DNA from: JBEIQE01 sp040376705
GTDB taxonomy: Bacteria > Pseudomonadota > Alphaproteobacteria > UBA2400
Direction: 5' to 3'
Length of the DNA: 31,886 nt
Assembly (NCBI GenBank): GCA_040376705.1
Contig: JBEIQE010000022.1
Span: 1 to 31,886, forward strand
This document shows, in pieces, positions 8,121-16,827 of this stretch (position 1 is its first letter; each line of letters starts with the position of its first letter). A program made the translations under genes and the position numbers. The notes under the pieces are model-generated. The model searched no databases. It had not been told where the DNA came from and saw only the letters and a list, made by a program, of their open reading frames with translations.

Positions 8121-9181
8121 GACGCTTTCCTTTGCATCGACTGCAGAATAGCGCTTACCTTTTCAATCCAGCTGGCAAAGTCGTGATGTCCGACCACCAG
8201 ATTGCGCAGGGCAGCTGGTGTATAGCTCTGCTGCTGGATATGCAGTATCTGCTTGGCAAGGTCTTGCGGGGTGCTGGTGAGGCTGAACATGGCCGGATAA
8301 TCGGCCAGAGTATCGCGGAAGGCAATATTGGTTGTCAGCACCGGACAGCCGCAGGCGAGGGCCTCCATTACGGTTTTATCCATGCTGCCGGTCTCGCTCA
8401 AGTTAAGGTGCAGCGCGCCACTGCCATAAAGCTGCGCAGTTTCGCGCTGTTGCAGCGGGCCGAGAATTTGCACAACTTCGCTAAGGTTAAGCGCAGCGCA
8501 GCGGGCATGTACTTGTGCTTTATAGGCGATATCGCCCGCGTTCATGGTGGGGCCGGCAATTTTAAGGCACCACGGGGTTGCGGGGTCGAGCTGGCGCAGG
8601 GCGGCCAGTACCTCGAGCAATAACAGCACCCGTTTGCGCTCGGTGATGCGGCCGACATAAATGATTTCAGGTTGGCGCTTTGGCTGGGCGGGTACATCAA
8701 ACATCTCGGTATCAATGGCCTGACCGATGACCTGTACTTTGGGCGATGCTATCCGGAAGCCCTCCGGTGTTGAAGTAATCACCCGCGTTGAGCAGCGCAG
8801 CGACCAGCGTAATTGATTGGTCACCGTGCCATGTGCATACCACAGCAGCACCGGCAGACGGTAAAATGCAAGCGTGAGCCACAAACGGTAGCTCCATACC
8901 TGCGCCATATGGATGAAGCACACATCGCACTTGTATTTACGTAGCAGCCAGAAGAGCTGCCAGTTCACCAGCCAGCCACCGCCCAAGCGCTTGGGCAGAC
9001 CCCATGGCCAGTGCGGGATCAGATCTACCGTCATATTCGGGCGCTGTTCATAAGCGCCAATTTTTTCGGTCAGTACATGCACGCTGGTGGCTCTATCCGC
9101 CAGTGCAGTGGCTACGCGCGCCTGCCATGGCACCACCGGGCTGTTGGTATCCATCTCAAAGTTAATGAGAAGGATGCGCAT
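8117..9181 (-). CDS. GT4-family glycosyltransferase
   Basis: A 354-aa protein starting MRILLINFEMDTNSPVVPWQ. The C-terminal donor domain begins EIIYVGRITERKRVLLLLE, and the signature near the end is LSETGSMDKTVMEALACG. The glutamate spacing is E-X9-E rather than the usual E-X7-E; a DKTVMEA version of the motif is seen in some GT4 enzymes. The start ATG overlaps the upstream methyltransferase stop by one base (TAATG), and the stop overlaps the next gene by 4 nt. Predicted to add a sugar in the repeat unit; donor unknown. Confidence 0.87.
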   Translation of the reverse strand: MRILLINFEMDTNSPVVPWQARVATALADRATSVHVLTEKIGAYEQRPNMTVDLIPHWPWGLPKRLGGGWLVNWQLFWLLRKYKCDVCFIHMAQVWSYRLWLTLAFYRLPVLLWYAHGTVTNQLRWSLRCSTRVITSTPEGFRIASPKVQVIGQAIDTEMFDVPAQPKRQPEIIYVGRITERKRVLLLLEVLAALRQLDPATPWCLKIAGPTMNAGDIAYKAQVHARCAALNLSEVVQILGPLQQRETAQLYGSGALHLNLSETGSMDKTVMEALACGCPVLTTNIAFRDTLADYPAMFSLTSTPQDLAKQILHIQQQSYTPAALRNLVVGHHDFASWIEKVSAILQSMQRKAS

Positions 9182-9870
9182 TATGCGGGCTTGGTGCCGG
9201 AGATGTAGTAACCGACCGCATATTCCGACCAGTCCTTGCTCAGGCGTTCGGGTAGGCGTTCACCCTTCACACCAACAAGACGGAGCAAACCGATGAGCAG
9301 GGCCAGTGGGCGCAGATAGCGCAGGCGAGTCATCTCAAGGAAAGAGAAACCAGTAGCCAGAGAATCCCACAAAAGTGGCTCGATCACCAGATTCTCAGGC
9401 GGTACGCCATGAGCTTTAAAATGCAGCTCCCAAGCCAGTGCTGTGTGGCGGTGGAAGTCGTACGGCGAAGCATGCACGCGGTACAGGAAAGGTACCAGAA
9501 TATGGAAGCTGCCGCCCGGCTTGAGTGTGCGCAGGAATTCGCCCAGCGCAAATACATCGCGCTCGATATGCTCAAGTGTATTGAAGCTGATCAGGTGATC
9601 GTAGATTGCACTTTCAACCGGCCATGGCTGGTTGGCATCGGCTACATAGGTTGGCGCGTAATTGGGGCTGATATTGATGTTATCAAGCTGGCCATCGATT
9701 TTAAGCAGGCTGGTGTAATGTGCGTTCTTGCCGCCACCTAGGTCGAGTACACGGCCTTTGAGCTTAAGTTGGGGAATTTTTTCGTACTGAAAAAAGCGCA
9801 GCTGCGAGTAGGGGCTGCGGATGATCTGCCAGTAACGGGCAAAAGTGGGGCGAAGGGGAGGGATAACCAT
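9181..9870 (-). CDS. class I SAM-dependent methyltransferase
   Basis: A 229-aa protein when started at the ATG at 9868-9870. Motif I is GRVLDLGGGKNAHYTSLL, followed by LISFNTLEHIERDVFALG and LKPGGSFHILVPF. The segment SPYDFHRHTALAW matches a motif common in methyltransferases of surface-polysaccharide clusters. An in-frame ATG at 9909 would overlap the upstream glycosyltransferase by 31 nt, so the inner start, 8 nt after the upstream stop, is preferred; its ribosome site is weak (AGAAG). Target is unknown, probably a glycan sugar. Confidence 0.8.
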   Translation of the reverse strand: MVIPPLRPTFARYWQIIRSPYSQLRFFQYEKIPQLKLKGRVLDLGGGKNAHYTSLLKIDGQLDNINISPNYAPTYVADANQPWPVESAIYDHLISFNTLEHIERDVFALGEFLRTLKPGGSFHILVPFLYRVHASPYDFHRHTALAWELHFKAHGVPPENLVIEPLLWDSLATGFSFLEMTRLRYLRPLALLIGLLRLVGVKGERLPERLSKDWSEYAVGYYISGTKPA

Positions 9871-9878
9871 GCTTCTAT

Positions 9879-10973
9879 CTAGACCAGCCTGACCAGAAAA
9901 TCCATCCACTCGTGGCTCATACCCTGCTGGGAGAAGCGCTTGGCTGTAATATAGCCACGTTGGCGTAATTCTTCGCGTTCTGCCGGATTGTTAAGCAGGC
10001 GGCTTGCAGCGGCAATCATGCCATTTACATCGCCAGCATCGAGCAGAATGCCGGAATGGTCGGCAGCAAGAATGAAGCTGGGGCCGGCCGTATTACTACT
10101 GATAACCGGCGCACCACAGATTAGCGCTTCTAAGATAACCCGCCCAAATGCCTCATGCCATGATGGCGCTAAAAACACTGTCGCACGGGCATAACAGGCA
10201 GCAAGATCGCCATACTTCATCCAGCCATGAAAGGTAGTGCGGCTCGCAAGGCCAAGCTCATGGGTGAGCTTCTCTAGTGCAGCGCGCTCAGGCCCGTCGC
10301 CTGCTATTTCAATAGTGAGGTCTTTATGCTCAGTGACAAGCGCAGCTGCTACCTTAAGGAAGCCATCTACATTCTTGCCTGCATCCAGCCGCCCGATATA
10401 AAGCAGTGTGGGAGTATTTTCGGTACGCGGGAGCGGGCTGATAGAAACCGGCACGGGTAGTACCGCCAGGCTTTTACCCTGCAGATATGGCTTGATGTTA
10501 TTGGCAACACCTGGGCTAACAACGCGCATGCCGCTTGCAAAGCGCAACATCCTTAAAGCCAGAAAGTTGCGCAAGCGGTGTAATGCAATACGCAGGCGCG
10601 ATCCGCTAAACCGGTGCCGGTCAAATGGGTCGCCATGCTCTTGCACGACAACCGGTATGCGGCGAGGTAGGGCGAAGATATATGTTAGCCAGCTTTGTTC
10701 AGTGATGGTTTGTGTTGTAATCAGGCTGATGGCGGGTAGTGCTTTAAGGGCGCCATAAAGGTGCAGCAGGCTTTTAACTGGCACAATTGTAAGGCTGCCA
10801 TTTTTTATACTGCTGCTGCCAGCAGGTGCGCCAACGGCAATATAGGTAAGTTGGCTATGAGGACGCAGCTCGGCAAGCTTTTGCGCATATACGGCGAACC
10901 TGCCGGCAGTTTCGCTGCCCTCAGGGTTGGTATACATGCTCACATCGGTTCCGGTCATGACGATATGGGTCAT
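9879..10973 (-). CDS. GT4-family glycosyltransferase
   Basis: A 364-aa protein. The C-terminal domain starts LLYIGRLDAGKNVDGFLKVA, then IEIAGDGPERAALEKL and the EX7E motif in PSWHEAFGRVILEALICG, all standard for GT4 retaining glycosyltransferases. The N-terminal region contains VVVQEHGDPFDRHR, a likely acceptor-side loop. The start at 10973 was chosen because it makes a 4-nt ATGA overlap with the flippase stop and gives the compact N-terminus THIVMTGTDVSMY; longer in-frame starts run backward into the flippase gene. Role: sugar transfer during repeat-unit assembly. Confidence 0.87.
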   Translation of the reverse strand: MTHIVMTGTDVSMYTNPEGSETAGRFAVYAQKLAELRPHSQLTYIAVGAPAGSSSIKNGSLTIVPVKSLLHLYGALKALPAISLITTQTITEQSWLTYIFALPRRIPVVVQEHGDPFDRHRFSGSRLRIALHRLRNFLALRMLRFASGMRVVSPGVANNIKPYLQGKSLAVLPVPVSISPLPRTENTPTLLYIGRLDAGKNVDGFLKVAAALVTEHKDLTIEIAGDGPERAALEKLTHELGLASRTTFHGWMKYGDLAACYARATVFLAPSWHEAFGRVILEALICGAPVISSNTAGPSFILAADHSGILLDAGDVNGMIAAASRLLNNPAEREELRQRGYITAKRFSQQGMSHEWMDFLVRLV

Positions 10974-12244
10974 ACGCGCCTCCACCACAGCAGGAGCGGC
11001 GTGTAGCACACAAGGTAGTAGGCTATAGCGCCAAGCGCAGCCAAAGCTGGCTCGGGTGCTACGAAATAGCATAGCCCCGCGATAACGCCAGATTGTAGCA
11101 AGGCGCCTGCAGTGCCTGTAAGCGCCATGCGCTGTGCTTCATTGCGATGTACCATTACGGGCCACAACCACGGGTGTACCCCCGCAATCCAGATGAAGTT
11201 GGCGGCCAGTAAAGCGGTGGTCAGGCCAAGGCCTGCATAGCTGTCATGCAGGAAGTGGGTGTTGATGAGATCGAGCCCGAAGAATGCAACAGGTATGGCC
11301 AGCAGCGTTACAGCTGCAGCGCACAGGAAAAACTTACCCGCAATATAGCTGAACTCGGCGCGTTTGCCCTGCGCCTGTAGCTCCATCAGGCGCGGGTTAT
11401 AAAACTGCACTACTGCATCCACAAAAACATTCATGTTATCGGCCAGTGAACGGGCGAGGCGATAGACGCCGGTTGCGCTGTCCGAGGCGAAGAAGCCGAA
11501 GATCAGGATATCGCCGCTGCGCGAGAGCATCTTGGAATATGAAAACACATTGGCTGAGAGGATGAATTTTGTTTCAGCCCGGTAGTGTGGCCAGGCACTG
11601 CGGTAGTCAAGTCTGGCGAGTTTTTGCCCGAAGTGTGCATACCACAGCCGCCCCAAAAGCCATAACGCTATGGCTAGCCCCAGTACATTGGCAGCCAACA
11701 GGGCTTCGTAATATGAAGTAATATCCGCATGCGGTAGCAGCCACCACAGCATGATGACGAGGCTGAGCACCTGCGTGGCCAGCCGGGCTATGGCAAAGGT
11801 ATAGAAAGAGTCGGTCAGGCGCTGCATGCTTTGCACGGTACCGGTTATAAAAGCGATACCGATAATTGATGCTTGCATGACAATCCAGCTAAAATCAGGC
11901 GGCGTGTCAGTAAAAAGGCTCCAGCCCAGCCAGATAAGCAGGGCAGCGCTGAGCGCCATCAGCAGTCCGAGTATACCGTTGAGTATTAGAAGCAGACGCA
12001 TGCTTGCGGTCTGCTCGGCAGCTTTGCCCGCCTTGGAGTAATGCAGCTTGGTTGCCAGATCTATCAGGCGCAGGTCCCAGAAGTTGGCTGTAAGGCTGGC
12101 GATGGTAACCAGAATGGCGATCACACCAAAAGCAGCTGAGCCCAGCAAACGCGCTACGATAATGCCCTGAACAAACCCCAGCACAGCACCGATGACATAA
12201 GTGAGCATGAGAAAACGTGGTGGTGTGAGCAGACGGCTAAGCAT
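10970..12244 (-). CDS. polysaccharide/O-antigen flippase (Wzx-like, MOP superfamily)
   Basis: A 424-aa, strongly hydrophobic protein with roughly 12 membrane segments. It begins LSRLLTPPRFLMLTYVIGAVLG and has the early GIIVARLLGSAAFGVIAI segment, a hallmark of PST/Wzx exporters. Middle part FGFFASDSATGVYRLARSLADN fits the family's repeated core. It would flip a lipid-linked oligosaccharide from the cytoplasmic to the periplasmic face. The ATG at 12244 overlaps the upstream polymerase gene by 8 nt; an upstream in-frame start inside that gene is less likely. The neighbours (polymerase/ligase upstream, glycosyltransferases downstream) support a Wzx/Wzy-type pathway. No symbol given because Wzx proteins are too divergent for a firm name. 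Confidence 0.82.
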   Translation of the reverse strand: MLSRLLTPPRFLMLTYVIGAVLGFVQGIIVARLLGSAAFGVIAILVTIASLTANFWDLRLIDLATKLHYSKAGKAAEQTASMRLLLILNGILGLLMALSAALLIWLGWSLFTDTPPDFSWIVMQASIIGIAFITGTVQSMQRLTDSFYTFAIARLATQVLSLVIMLWWLLPHADITSYYEALLAANVLGLAIALWLLGRLWYAHFGQKLARLDYRSAWPHYRAETKFILSANVFSYSKMLSRSGDILIFGFFASDSATGVYRLARSLADNMNVFVDAVVQFYNPRLMELQAQGKRAEFSYIAGKFFLCAAAVTLLAIPVAFFGLDLINTHFLHDSYAGLGLTTALLAANFIWIAGVHPWLWPVMVHRNEAQRMALTGTAGALLQSGVIAGLCYFVAPEPALAALGAIAYYLVCYTPLLLWWRRV

Positions 12245-13661
12245 GCTGTGTCTTCTCGCGGTAGGCAGCCGCACAGAGGCCGAGGGTAAGCCCAAGCCAG
12301 ATGCTCATAGAGGTGCCCGGAACAAGCCACGATGCTGTTTGATTGGCAGCAATAAGGCAGAATACCCAAATGCTGGCGGCGGTACCCAATGCGTGGTGCG
12401 TGCTTGGTTCTTGATTGCTGGTTTTTAGCTGCCACCAGACTTTCGCTGAGAGGAGAATGGCCGCAATGCAGAACAGCACAAATGGCACCAAGCCGATCAG
12501 CCCCTGTTCGGCTGCGATGGTGGCTGTCTGGTTACCGATGAATTTTTCACTGGCAAGGCGGTTTGGGTGCAAGCCAAAGTGCACACTCAGGCCAAAGAGG
12601 TCTGCTGTTGCAGCAGGGATGAAAATATCTGGATTACCAGATTGCCCGTAGCCAATGCCGCTAACCGGGTATTGGCTGAAAATCTGGCAGGCTGCGCCAA
12701 GTGTAATCAGGCGGCCCATACCGGTGCCTATTGCATTATACAAAATATGTACGGGAAGCGAACGCTTGGTCCAGGCCTCTTGCTCCGTACCGGGTAGATA
12801 CGCGCTGGTCAGGTTGGTGCTTTCTTGCGGGAGGGTGGAGAGATATGCTGCCACTTCGGGCGTTGGCGCTGTTGTGCTGGTTATGTAAGCCAGTTGCGCC
12901 GGCATAATAATCGCGCGTACATGCGCGCTGGTTACGCCAAACCCAAGAATAAGACCGAGCAGCACGGTGAAGGATAGTTTTTTAATGCGGCTGTGTGAAA
13001 GCTGCAGGGTGGGCAGGCTAAGAACCATACCGATTATCAGTAGAACAAGCCCCATCTTGCCACCGCACATGAGCATGGCCGTAAAGGCAAAAGCAAAACG
13101 TAGGGCCTTGAGGCGCACAAAATTAAGCAGCGTGATGAAAACCAGCACAACGGTGTAACCATCACCAGCTGCACCATAGGCACGCCGAATACCGTCGCGC
13201 CCGTCATATACTTCGCCCCAGCCGGTAATATAAGAGTACCAGATCTGGCCGACGAGCAAGACTTCGAGCACCAGCAGTGCCAGCAATAATGGTTTTGTAT
13301 TTTGCAGTAATGCACGCGGTGCCAACAGGCCTGCCAGCAGCAGGCCAAAGGGCAGGACGAGCATGATCACAGCGTTACGGAATTCAGGTGTAAGCAACTC
13401 GGTATGATTGAGCGCGGTATTGGCCGTAAGTGCAGTGATAAAAAGCAGCGCTGCCGCCAGCGTATACAGCGGCAGATCGGGTTTATGTTTTTGCACCAAA
13501 GGGAGTGCGGCAAGTGTGACCACCAGCAGGCTGGGCAGCAGCAGCCACAGGCGGGAAAATTCAGGCGTTGTCAGTGCCCCCGCTGCCAGTGCCATAACCG
13601 GCACGGCAAACAGCCAGGGCATGGCTTTGGTCAGTAGGCTGGTGAAAGAAATTTCGGTCAT
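12237..13661 (-). CDS. O-antigen polymerase/ligase-like membrane protein (Wzy/WaaL superfamily)
   Basis: A 474-aa polytopic membrane protein with about 10-12 hydrophobic segments. A long non-membrane stretch lies between about residues 260 and 370 and includes PVSGIGYGQSGNPDIF, resembling the large periplasmic loop with the G-x-G-x-G pattern of Wzy_C/O-antigen ligase proteins. It is followed by AAEQGLIGLVPFVLFC, also typical of this group. It would join repeat units or attach the glycan to its lipid carrier in the periplasm; polymerase and ligase cannot be separated by eye. The start ATG at 13659-13661 is the last good one before the divergent promoter; the ribosome site is weak. First gene of the - strand glycan operon. 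Confidence 0.75.
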   Translation of the reverse strand: MTEISFTSLLTKAMPWLFAVPVMALAAGALTTPEFSRLWLLLPSLLVVTLAALPLVQKHKPDLPLYTLAAALLFITALTANTALNHTELLTPEFRNAVIMLVLPFGLLLAGLLAPRALLQNTKPLLLALLVLEVLLVGQIWYSYITGWGEVYDGRDGIRRAYGAAGDGYTVVLVFITLLNFVRLKALRFAFAFTAMLMCGGKMGLVLLIIGMVLSLPTLQLSHSRIKKLSFTVLLGLILGFGVTSAHVRAIIMPAQLAYITSTTAPTPEVAAYLSTLPQESTNLTSAYLPGTEQEAWTKRSLPVHILYNAIGTGMGRLITLGAACQIFSQYPVSGIGYGQSGNPDIFIPAATADLFGLSVHFGLHPNRLASEKFIGNQTATIAAEQGLIGLVPFVLFCIAAILLSAKVWWQLKTSNQEPSTHHALGTAASIWVFCLIAANQTASWLVPGTSMSIWLGLTLGLCAAAYREKTQHA

Positions 13662-13682
13662 GACCGTGAGAAAAGCCCGTAA

Positions 13683-13694
13683 AAACAGCTGTTT
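13683..13694. promoter_or_regulatory. 12-bp perfect palindrome AAACAGCTGTTT
   Basis: A perfect dyad at 13683-13694 inside the 80-nt divergent region. It touches the -35 of the rightward promoter and covers the predicted start of the leftward transcript, a sensible place for a regulator to act on both glycan blocks. No regulator gene is adjacent. Confidence 0.4.
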
Positions 13695-13721
13695 GATTAA
13701 CAGATTGCCGGAAGTTAAACA
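13693..13721 (+). promoter_or_regulatory. promoter of the rightward glycan block
   Basis: TTGATT (13693-13698), a 17-nt spacer and TAAACA (13716-13721), giving a short leader of about 13 nt before the ATG at 13741. The same TAAACA -10 with 17-nt spacing recurs before tRNA-Leu and argS. Confidence 0.5.
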
Positions 13722-13722
13722 A
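13694..13722 (-). promoter_or_regulatory. promoter of the leftward glycan operon
   Basis: On the - strand there is TTGTTT (13717-13722), a 17-nt spacer and TAATCA (13694-13699). Predicted start near 13687, leader about 25 nt. Its -10 and -35 occupy almost the same bases as the -35 and -10 of the opposite promoter. Confidence 0.45.
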
Positions 13723-13740
13723 TCGGGCATATCCGGCGGT

Positions 13741-14859
13741 ATGAAGTTTCTTGTGCTGGGCAGTCAGGTTGCATCGCTGGTCAATTTCCGCGGCCCGCTG
13801 ATTCGTGAACTGATTGCATCAGGGCATGAAGTGATAGCTGTTGCGCCCGAGCCTGTGCAGCCGTGGCTGGGGCGGCTGCAAGAGATGGGCGCGCGTTATA
13901 TCGAGTCGCCGATGGCGCGTACCGGTATCAATCCTTTACAGGATTTTTATCTCACCTACTGGCTGTGGCGCATGTTCAGGTACGAAAAGCCTGAAGTGCT
14001 GCTGGCTTTCCATGCCAAACCGGTTATTTACGGCACGCTGGCCGCTACCCTGGCTGGGGTTAAAAAGCGCACCGCGATGATTGAAGGGTTAGGGCAGGGC
14101 TTTGCGAGTGATGCCATAACCTTTAAACGCAAACTTCTGCGCGGGTTGTTACCACTGCTCTACCGTATCGGCCTTATAGGCGCGCATACGGTGTTCTTCC
14201 TGAACAGCGATGATGAGGCCGAGTTCCGTGCCCGCCGCATCATCACTAGCCACAAGGTGGTACAGCTGCCGGGAATCGGCGTTGACCTTGTGCATTTCGC
14301 GCAAAAAGAATTGCCAGCTCTGCCGGTAACTTTTCTCATGGTCGCGCGTTTGCTTATTGATAAGGGCGTACGCGACTATGCAGCTGCAGCAGCGCTGCTC
14401 AAAGCTAAATACCCTGAAGCCCGTTTCCAGCTGCTTGGCGGGTTCGACTCCGGCCCGGCCGGCATAACTGCGGATGAAGTTAAAAACTGGCGAGCCATTG
14501 AATATCTTGGCGAAACCAGCGATGTACGCCCGATGCTGGCAGCCTGCCATGTATTTGTGCTGCCAACGTTTTATCGCGAAGGCTTGCCACGCTCGATCCT
14601 TGAGGCGATGGCAACAGGTCGCAGCATTTTAACCACCAGCGCGCCAGGGGCGCGCGAAACGGTGGTTGCCGGAGTTAACGGCTATCTGGTAGAAAGCCGC
14701 AACCCAAAGGCTTTGGCGGCAGCGATGGAGCAGATGCTGCTTTTGCCGCGCAACCAGCTGGAGGCTATGGGCCAGGCCAGCCGCAAGCTGGCGCAAGAGC
14801 GTTACGAGGTTGGTACAATCAATCGGCAGATTATCGCTGCCCTAACGGATGGTATATGA
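13741..14859 (+). CDS. GT4-family glycosyltransferase
   Basis: A 372-aa protein starting MKFLVLGSQVASLVNFRGPL, the usual first GT-B strand of enzymes that often pair with a PglC/WcaJ-type initiating transferase. The C-terminal half contains FLMVARLLIDKGVRDYAAAA, FQLLGGFDSGPAGI and the EX7E motif in TFYREGLPRSILEAMATG. These features resemble PglA-like transferases that add the second sugar to the undecaprenyl-linked first sugar; that specific role is inferred from pairing with the next gene. A longer in-frame reading back to 13408 would run through the divergent promoter and the opposite gene, so 13741 is used. The stop overlaps the next start by 4 nt (ATGA). Confidence 0.88.
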   Translation: MKFLVLGSQVASLVNFRGPLIRELIASGHEVIAVAPEPVQPWLGRLQEMGARYIESPMARTGINPLQDFYLTYWLWRMFRYEKPEVLLAFHAKPVIYGTLAATLAGVKKRTAMIEGLGQGFASDAITFKRKLLRGLLPLLYRIGLIGAHTVFFLNSDDEAEFRARRIITSHKVVQLPGIGVDLVHFAQKELPALPVTFLMVARLLIDKGVRDYAAAAALLKAKYPEARFQLLGGFDSGPAGITADEVKNWRAIEYLGETSDVRPMLAACHVFVLPTFYREGLPRSILEAMATGRSILTTSAPGARETVVAGVNGYLVESRNPKALAAAMEQMLLLPRNQLEAMGQASRKLAQERYEVGTINRQIIAALTDGI

Positions 14860-15506
14860 AGCGCACAACCAGTCTCAAGCTCAAGCGATTGCAGGATGCC
14901 GCAGGTGCCTTGGTGCTGCTGGTTGTTCTTTCCCCGGTCATGCTCATTATTGCGCTACTGGTATGGCTCAACTTCGGTTCACCTATTATCTATAGCGACC
15001 CGCGTGTTGGCCGTAATGCCAGCGTGTTCCGCGCTTATAAATTCCGTTCCATGCGTAATGCCTATGATGCCAACGGCAAGCCGCTGCCGGATGCGCAGCG
15101 TATGACCAATTTTTCCCGCAAGTTCAGAGCCACCAGCCTTGATGAGCTGCCGCAGCTGTGGAATGTACTGAAGGGTGAGATGAGCCTGATCGGCCCGCGC
15201 CCCATTATTACTGACTATCTGCCTTATGTGCGTGGCCCTGAGCTGAAGCGCCTTGAAATGGCCCCCGGTATTACCGGTCTGTCGCAGGTGAATGGACGCA
15301 ATTGCCTTGACTGGGATTCGCGCCTCGAAATGGATGTTTGGTATGTCGAGAACTGGTCGCTTTGGCTTGATATCAAAATCGCCATCAAGACAATTCCGGT
15401 TTGGGTGAAGGCGCAGGGCGTGGCCACACCGGGCCTCGAAACCTCAGCACGGCTCGATGATGCGCGCCGTAACGAGTGCCCTAACGATGCAGCCAAGGCC
15501 AGCTAG
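14856..15506 (+). CDS. initiating sugar-phosphate transferase (PglC/WcaJ-type monotopic phosphoglycosyl transferase)
   Basis: A 216-aa enzyme of the bacterial sugar transferase family. The N-terminal KRLQDAAGALVLLVVLSP is the membrane re-entrant helix with its conserved Pro; SDPRVGRNASVFRAYKFRSM is the family core; TSLDELPQLWNVLKGEMSLIGPRP carries the catalytic Asp96-Glu97 dyad. It transfers a sugar-1-phosphate from a UDP-sugar to undecaprenyl phosphate, the first membrane step of glycan assembly. The length matches the small PglC-type catalytic unit without extra N-terminal membrane segments. It is translated by ATGA coupling from the preceding glycosyltransferase and is followed by a bidirectional terminator. 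The C-terminal tail of about 25 residues is polar and variable. Confidence 0.9.
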   Translation: MKRTTSLKLKRLQDAAGALVLLVVLSPVMLIIALLVWLNFGSPIIYSDPRVGRNASVFRAYKFRSMRNAYDANGKPLPDAQRMTNFSRKFRATSLDELPQLWNVLKGEMSLIGPRPIITDYLPYVRGPELKRLEMAPGITGLSQVNGRNCLDWDSRLEMDVWYVENWSLWLDIKIAIKTIPVWVKAQGVATPGLETSARLDDARRNECPNDAAKAS

Positions 15507-15525
15507 TCTGTTTGATACCCAATAA

Positions 15526-15557
15526 AAAAGCCGGGCAGCTGTTGCGACCCGGCTTTT
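15526..15557. terminator. bidirectional intrinsic terminator
   Basis: AAAAGCCGGG (15526-15535) pairs perfectly with CCCGGCTTTT (15548-15557) around a 12-nt loop. There is a T-rich tail on the right (TTTTATTTTAT) and an A-run on the left that is a T-run on the other strand. It separates the rightward glycan block from the leftward ahpD. Confidence 0.85.
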
Positions 15558-15574
15558 ATTTTATCTACGCGTAA

Positions 15575-16132
15575 TTAAGCGGCGTCTGCAACCGGCAGGG
15601 CTGTTTGCAGTGTGGCTTCGCCTTCAAGCGTGGCGGCGACGGCATGCACAACGGCAGCAATACGCACAGCGGTCTGGATCTGCTCGGTAGTTACGCCGTG
15701 CTCCTTGAGGACGCGCTCGTGGCTGTCAACGCACATACCGCAGCCATTAATGGCAGAAACAGCAAGGCTCCACAACTCGAAGTCTTCCTTCGCAGCGCCG
15801 GGGTTGGCGATGATGTTCATGCGCAGTTTGGCCGGCAGCTTGCCGTATTCAGCATTCGAAGTCAGGTGCGTGAAGCGGTAGTAAATATTGTTCATGCTCA
15901 TGATGGCTGCGGCAGCCTTGGCAGCCGAAAGCTGCTCGGGCGACAGGGCCGGGCCGAACTCGGCAATCATGGCGGCAATGGTCTGGCTCTCACGGCTGGC
16001 GATGGCGCAAGCAATGAAGGTACCGGCGCGCTGGGTAGTGCTCAACGACGGATCGGCGGCGAGATTGCCAAGGTTAAGGCGCAGGTCGCGCGCGTAATCG
16101 GGCAATGCACTCTTGAGTGTATCGATGGTCAT
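15575..16132 (-). CDS. ahpD: alkyl hydroperoxidase AhpD
   Basis: A 185-aa carboxymuconolactone-decarboxylase-fold protein. The active-site segment is NGCGMCVDSHERVL, with the CXXC cysteines at 131 and 134 and the conserved His138; Glu119 is in place for the relay. In the mycobacterial enzyme a His lies between the cysteines; here that position is Met133. AhpD reduces oxidised AhpC and links it to lipoamide-dependent reducing power. The start at 16132 follows AAGGA by 7-8 nt; an upstream in-frame TTG is not needed. It lies 68 nt after ahpC on the same strand, with a terminator-like hairpin between them, so expression should depend partly on readthrough or on OxyR control of ahpC. Confidence 0.92.
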   Translation of the reverse strand: MTIDTLKSALPDYARDLRLNLGNLAADPSLSTTQRAGTFIACAIASRESQTIAAMIAEFGPALSPEQLSAAKAAAAIMSMNNIYYRFTHLTSNAEYGKLPAKLRMNIIANPGAAKEDFELWSLAVSAINGCGMCVDSHERVLKEHGVTTEQIQTAVRIAAVVHAVAATLEGEATLQTALPVADAA

Positions 16133-16146
16133 GGTTGTTTCCTTCA

Positions 16147-16180
16147 ATAAAAAGGGGCCGACCGGATAACCAGCCGGCCC
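16147..16180 (-). terminator. attenuating terminator between ahpC and ahpD
   Basis: On the - strand GGGCCGGCTGG pairs, with two mismatches, with CCGGTCGGCCC across TTAT, followed by CTTTTTATTG. The stem-plus-T-run shape is that of an intrinsic terminator. It lies just upstream of the ahpD ribosome site, so it probably lowers ahpD relative to ahpC. Confidence 0.6.
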
Positions 16181-16200
16181 GTATTTAAAGACGCAGCTAA

Positions 16201-16743
<543 letters not shown>

Positions 16744-16787
16744 CGTTATCTCCTGAAAGTGGCTAGTGGGTTGTTTTAATGAGCTTG

Positions 16788-16816
16788 CTTTTATATGTTG
16801 CACTGCAATAGGTCAA
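16788..16816 (-). promoter_or_regulatory. ahpC promoter
   Basis: On the - strand there is TTGACC (16811-16816), 17 nt and TAAAAG (16788-16793). Predicted start near 16781, leader about 38 nt. The CAATAGG repeat at 16806-16812 overlaps the -35. Confidence 0.5.
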
Positions 16817-16827
16817 TGAAGTATTTT
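16798..16827 (+). promoter_or_regulatory. oxyR promoter candidate
   Basis: TTGCAC (16798-16803), 18 nt and TATTTT (16822-16827), then an AGGA ribosome site before the ATG at 16852. It overlaps the ahpC promoter, consistent with autorepression plus activation by one regulator. Confidence 0.35.

Noticed and set aside
13408..13740. N-terminal extension of the glycosyltransferase at 13741
   Set aside because: It would be translated through the opposite gene and both promoters; the GT-B fold begins at MKFLVLG.
15605..16150. 181-aa antisense reading frame over ahpD
   Set aside because: Covers the whole of ahpD, which has a clear active site; no separate promoter or domain.
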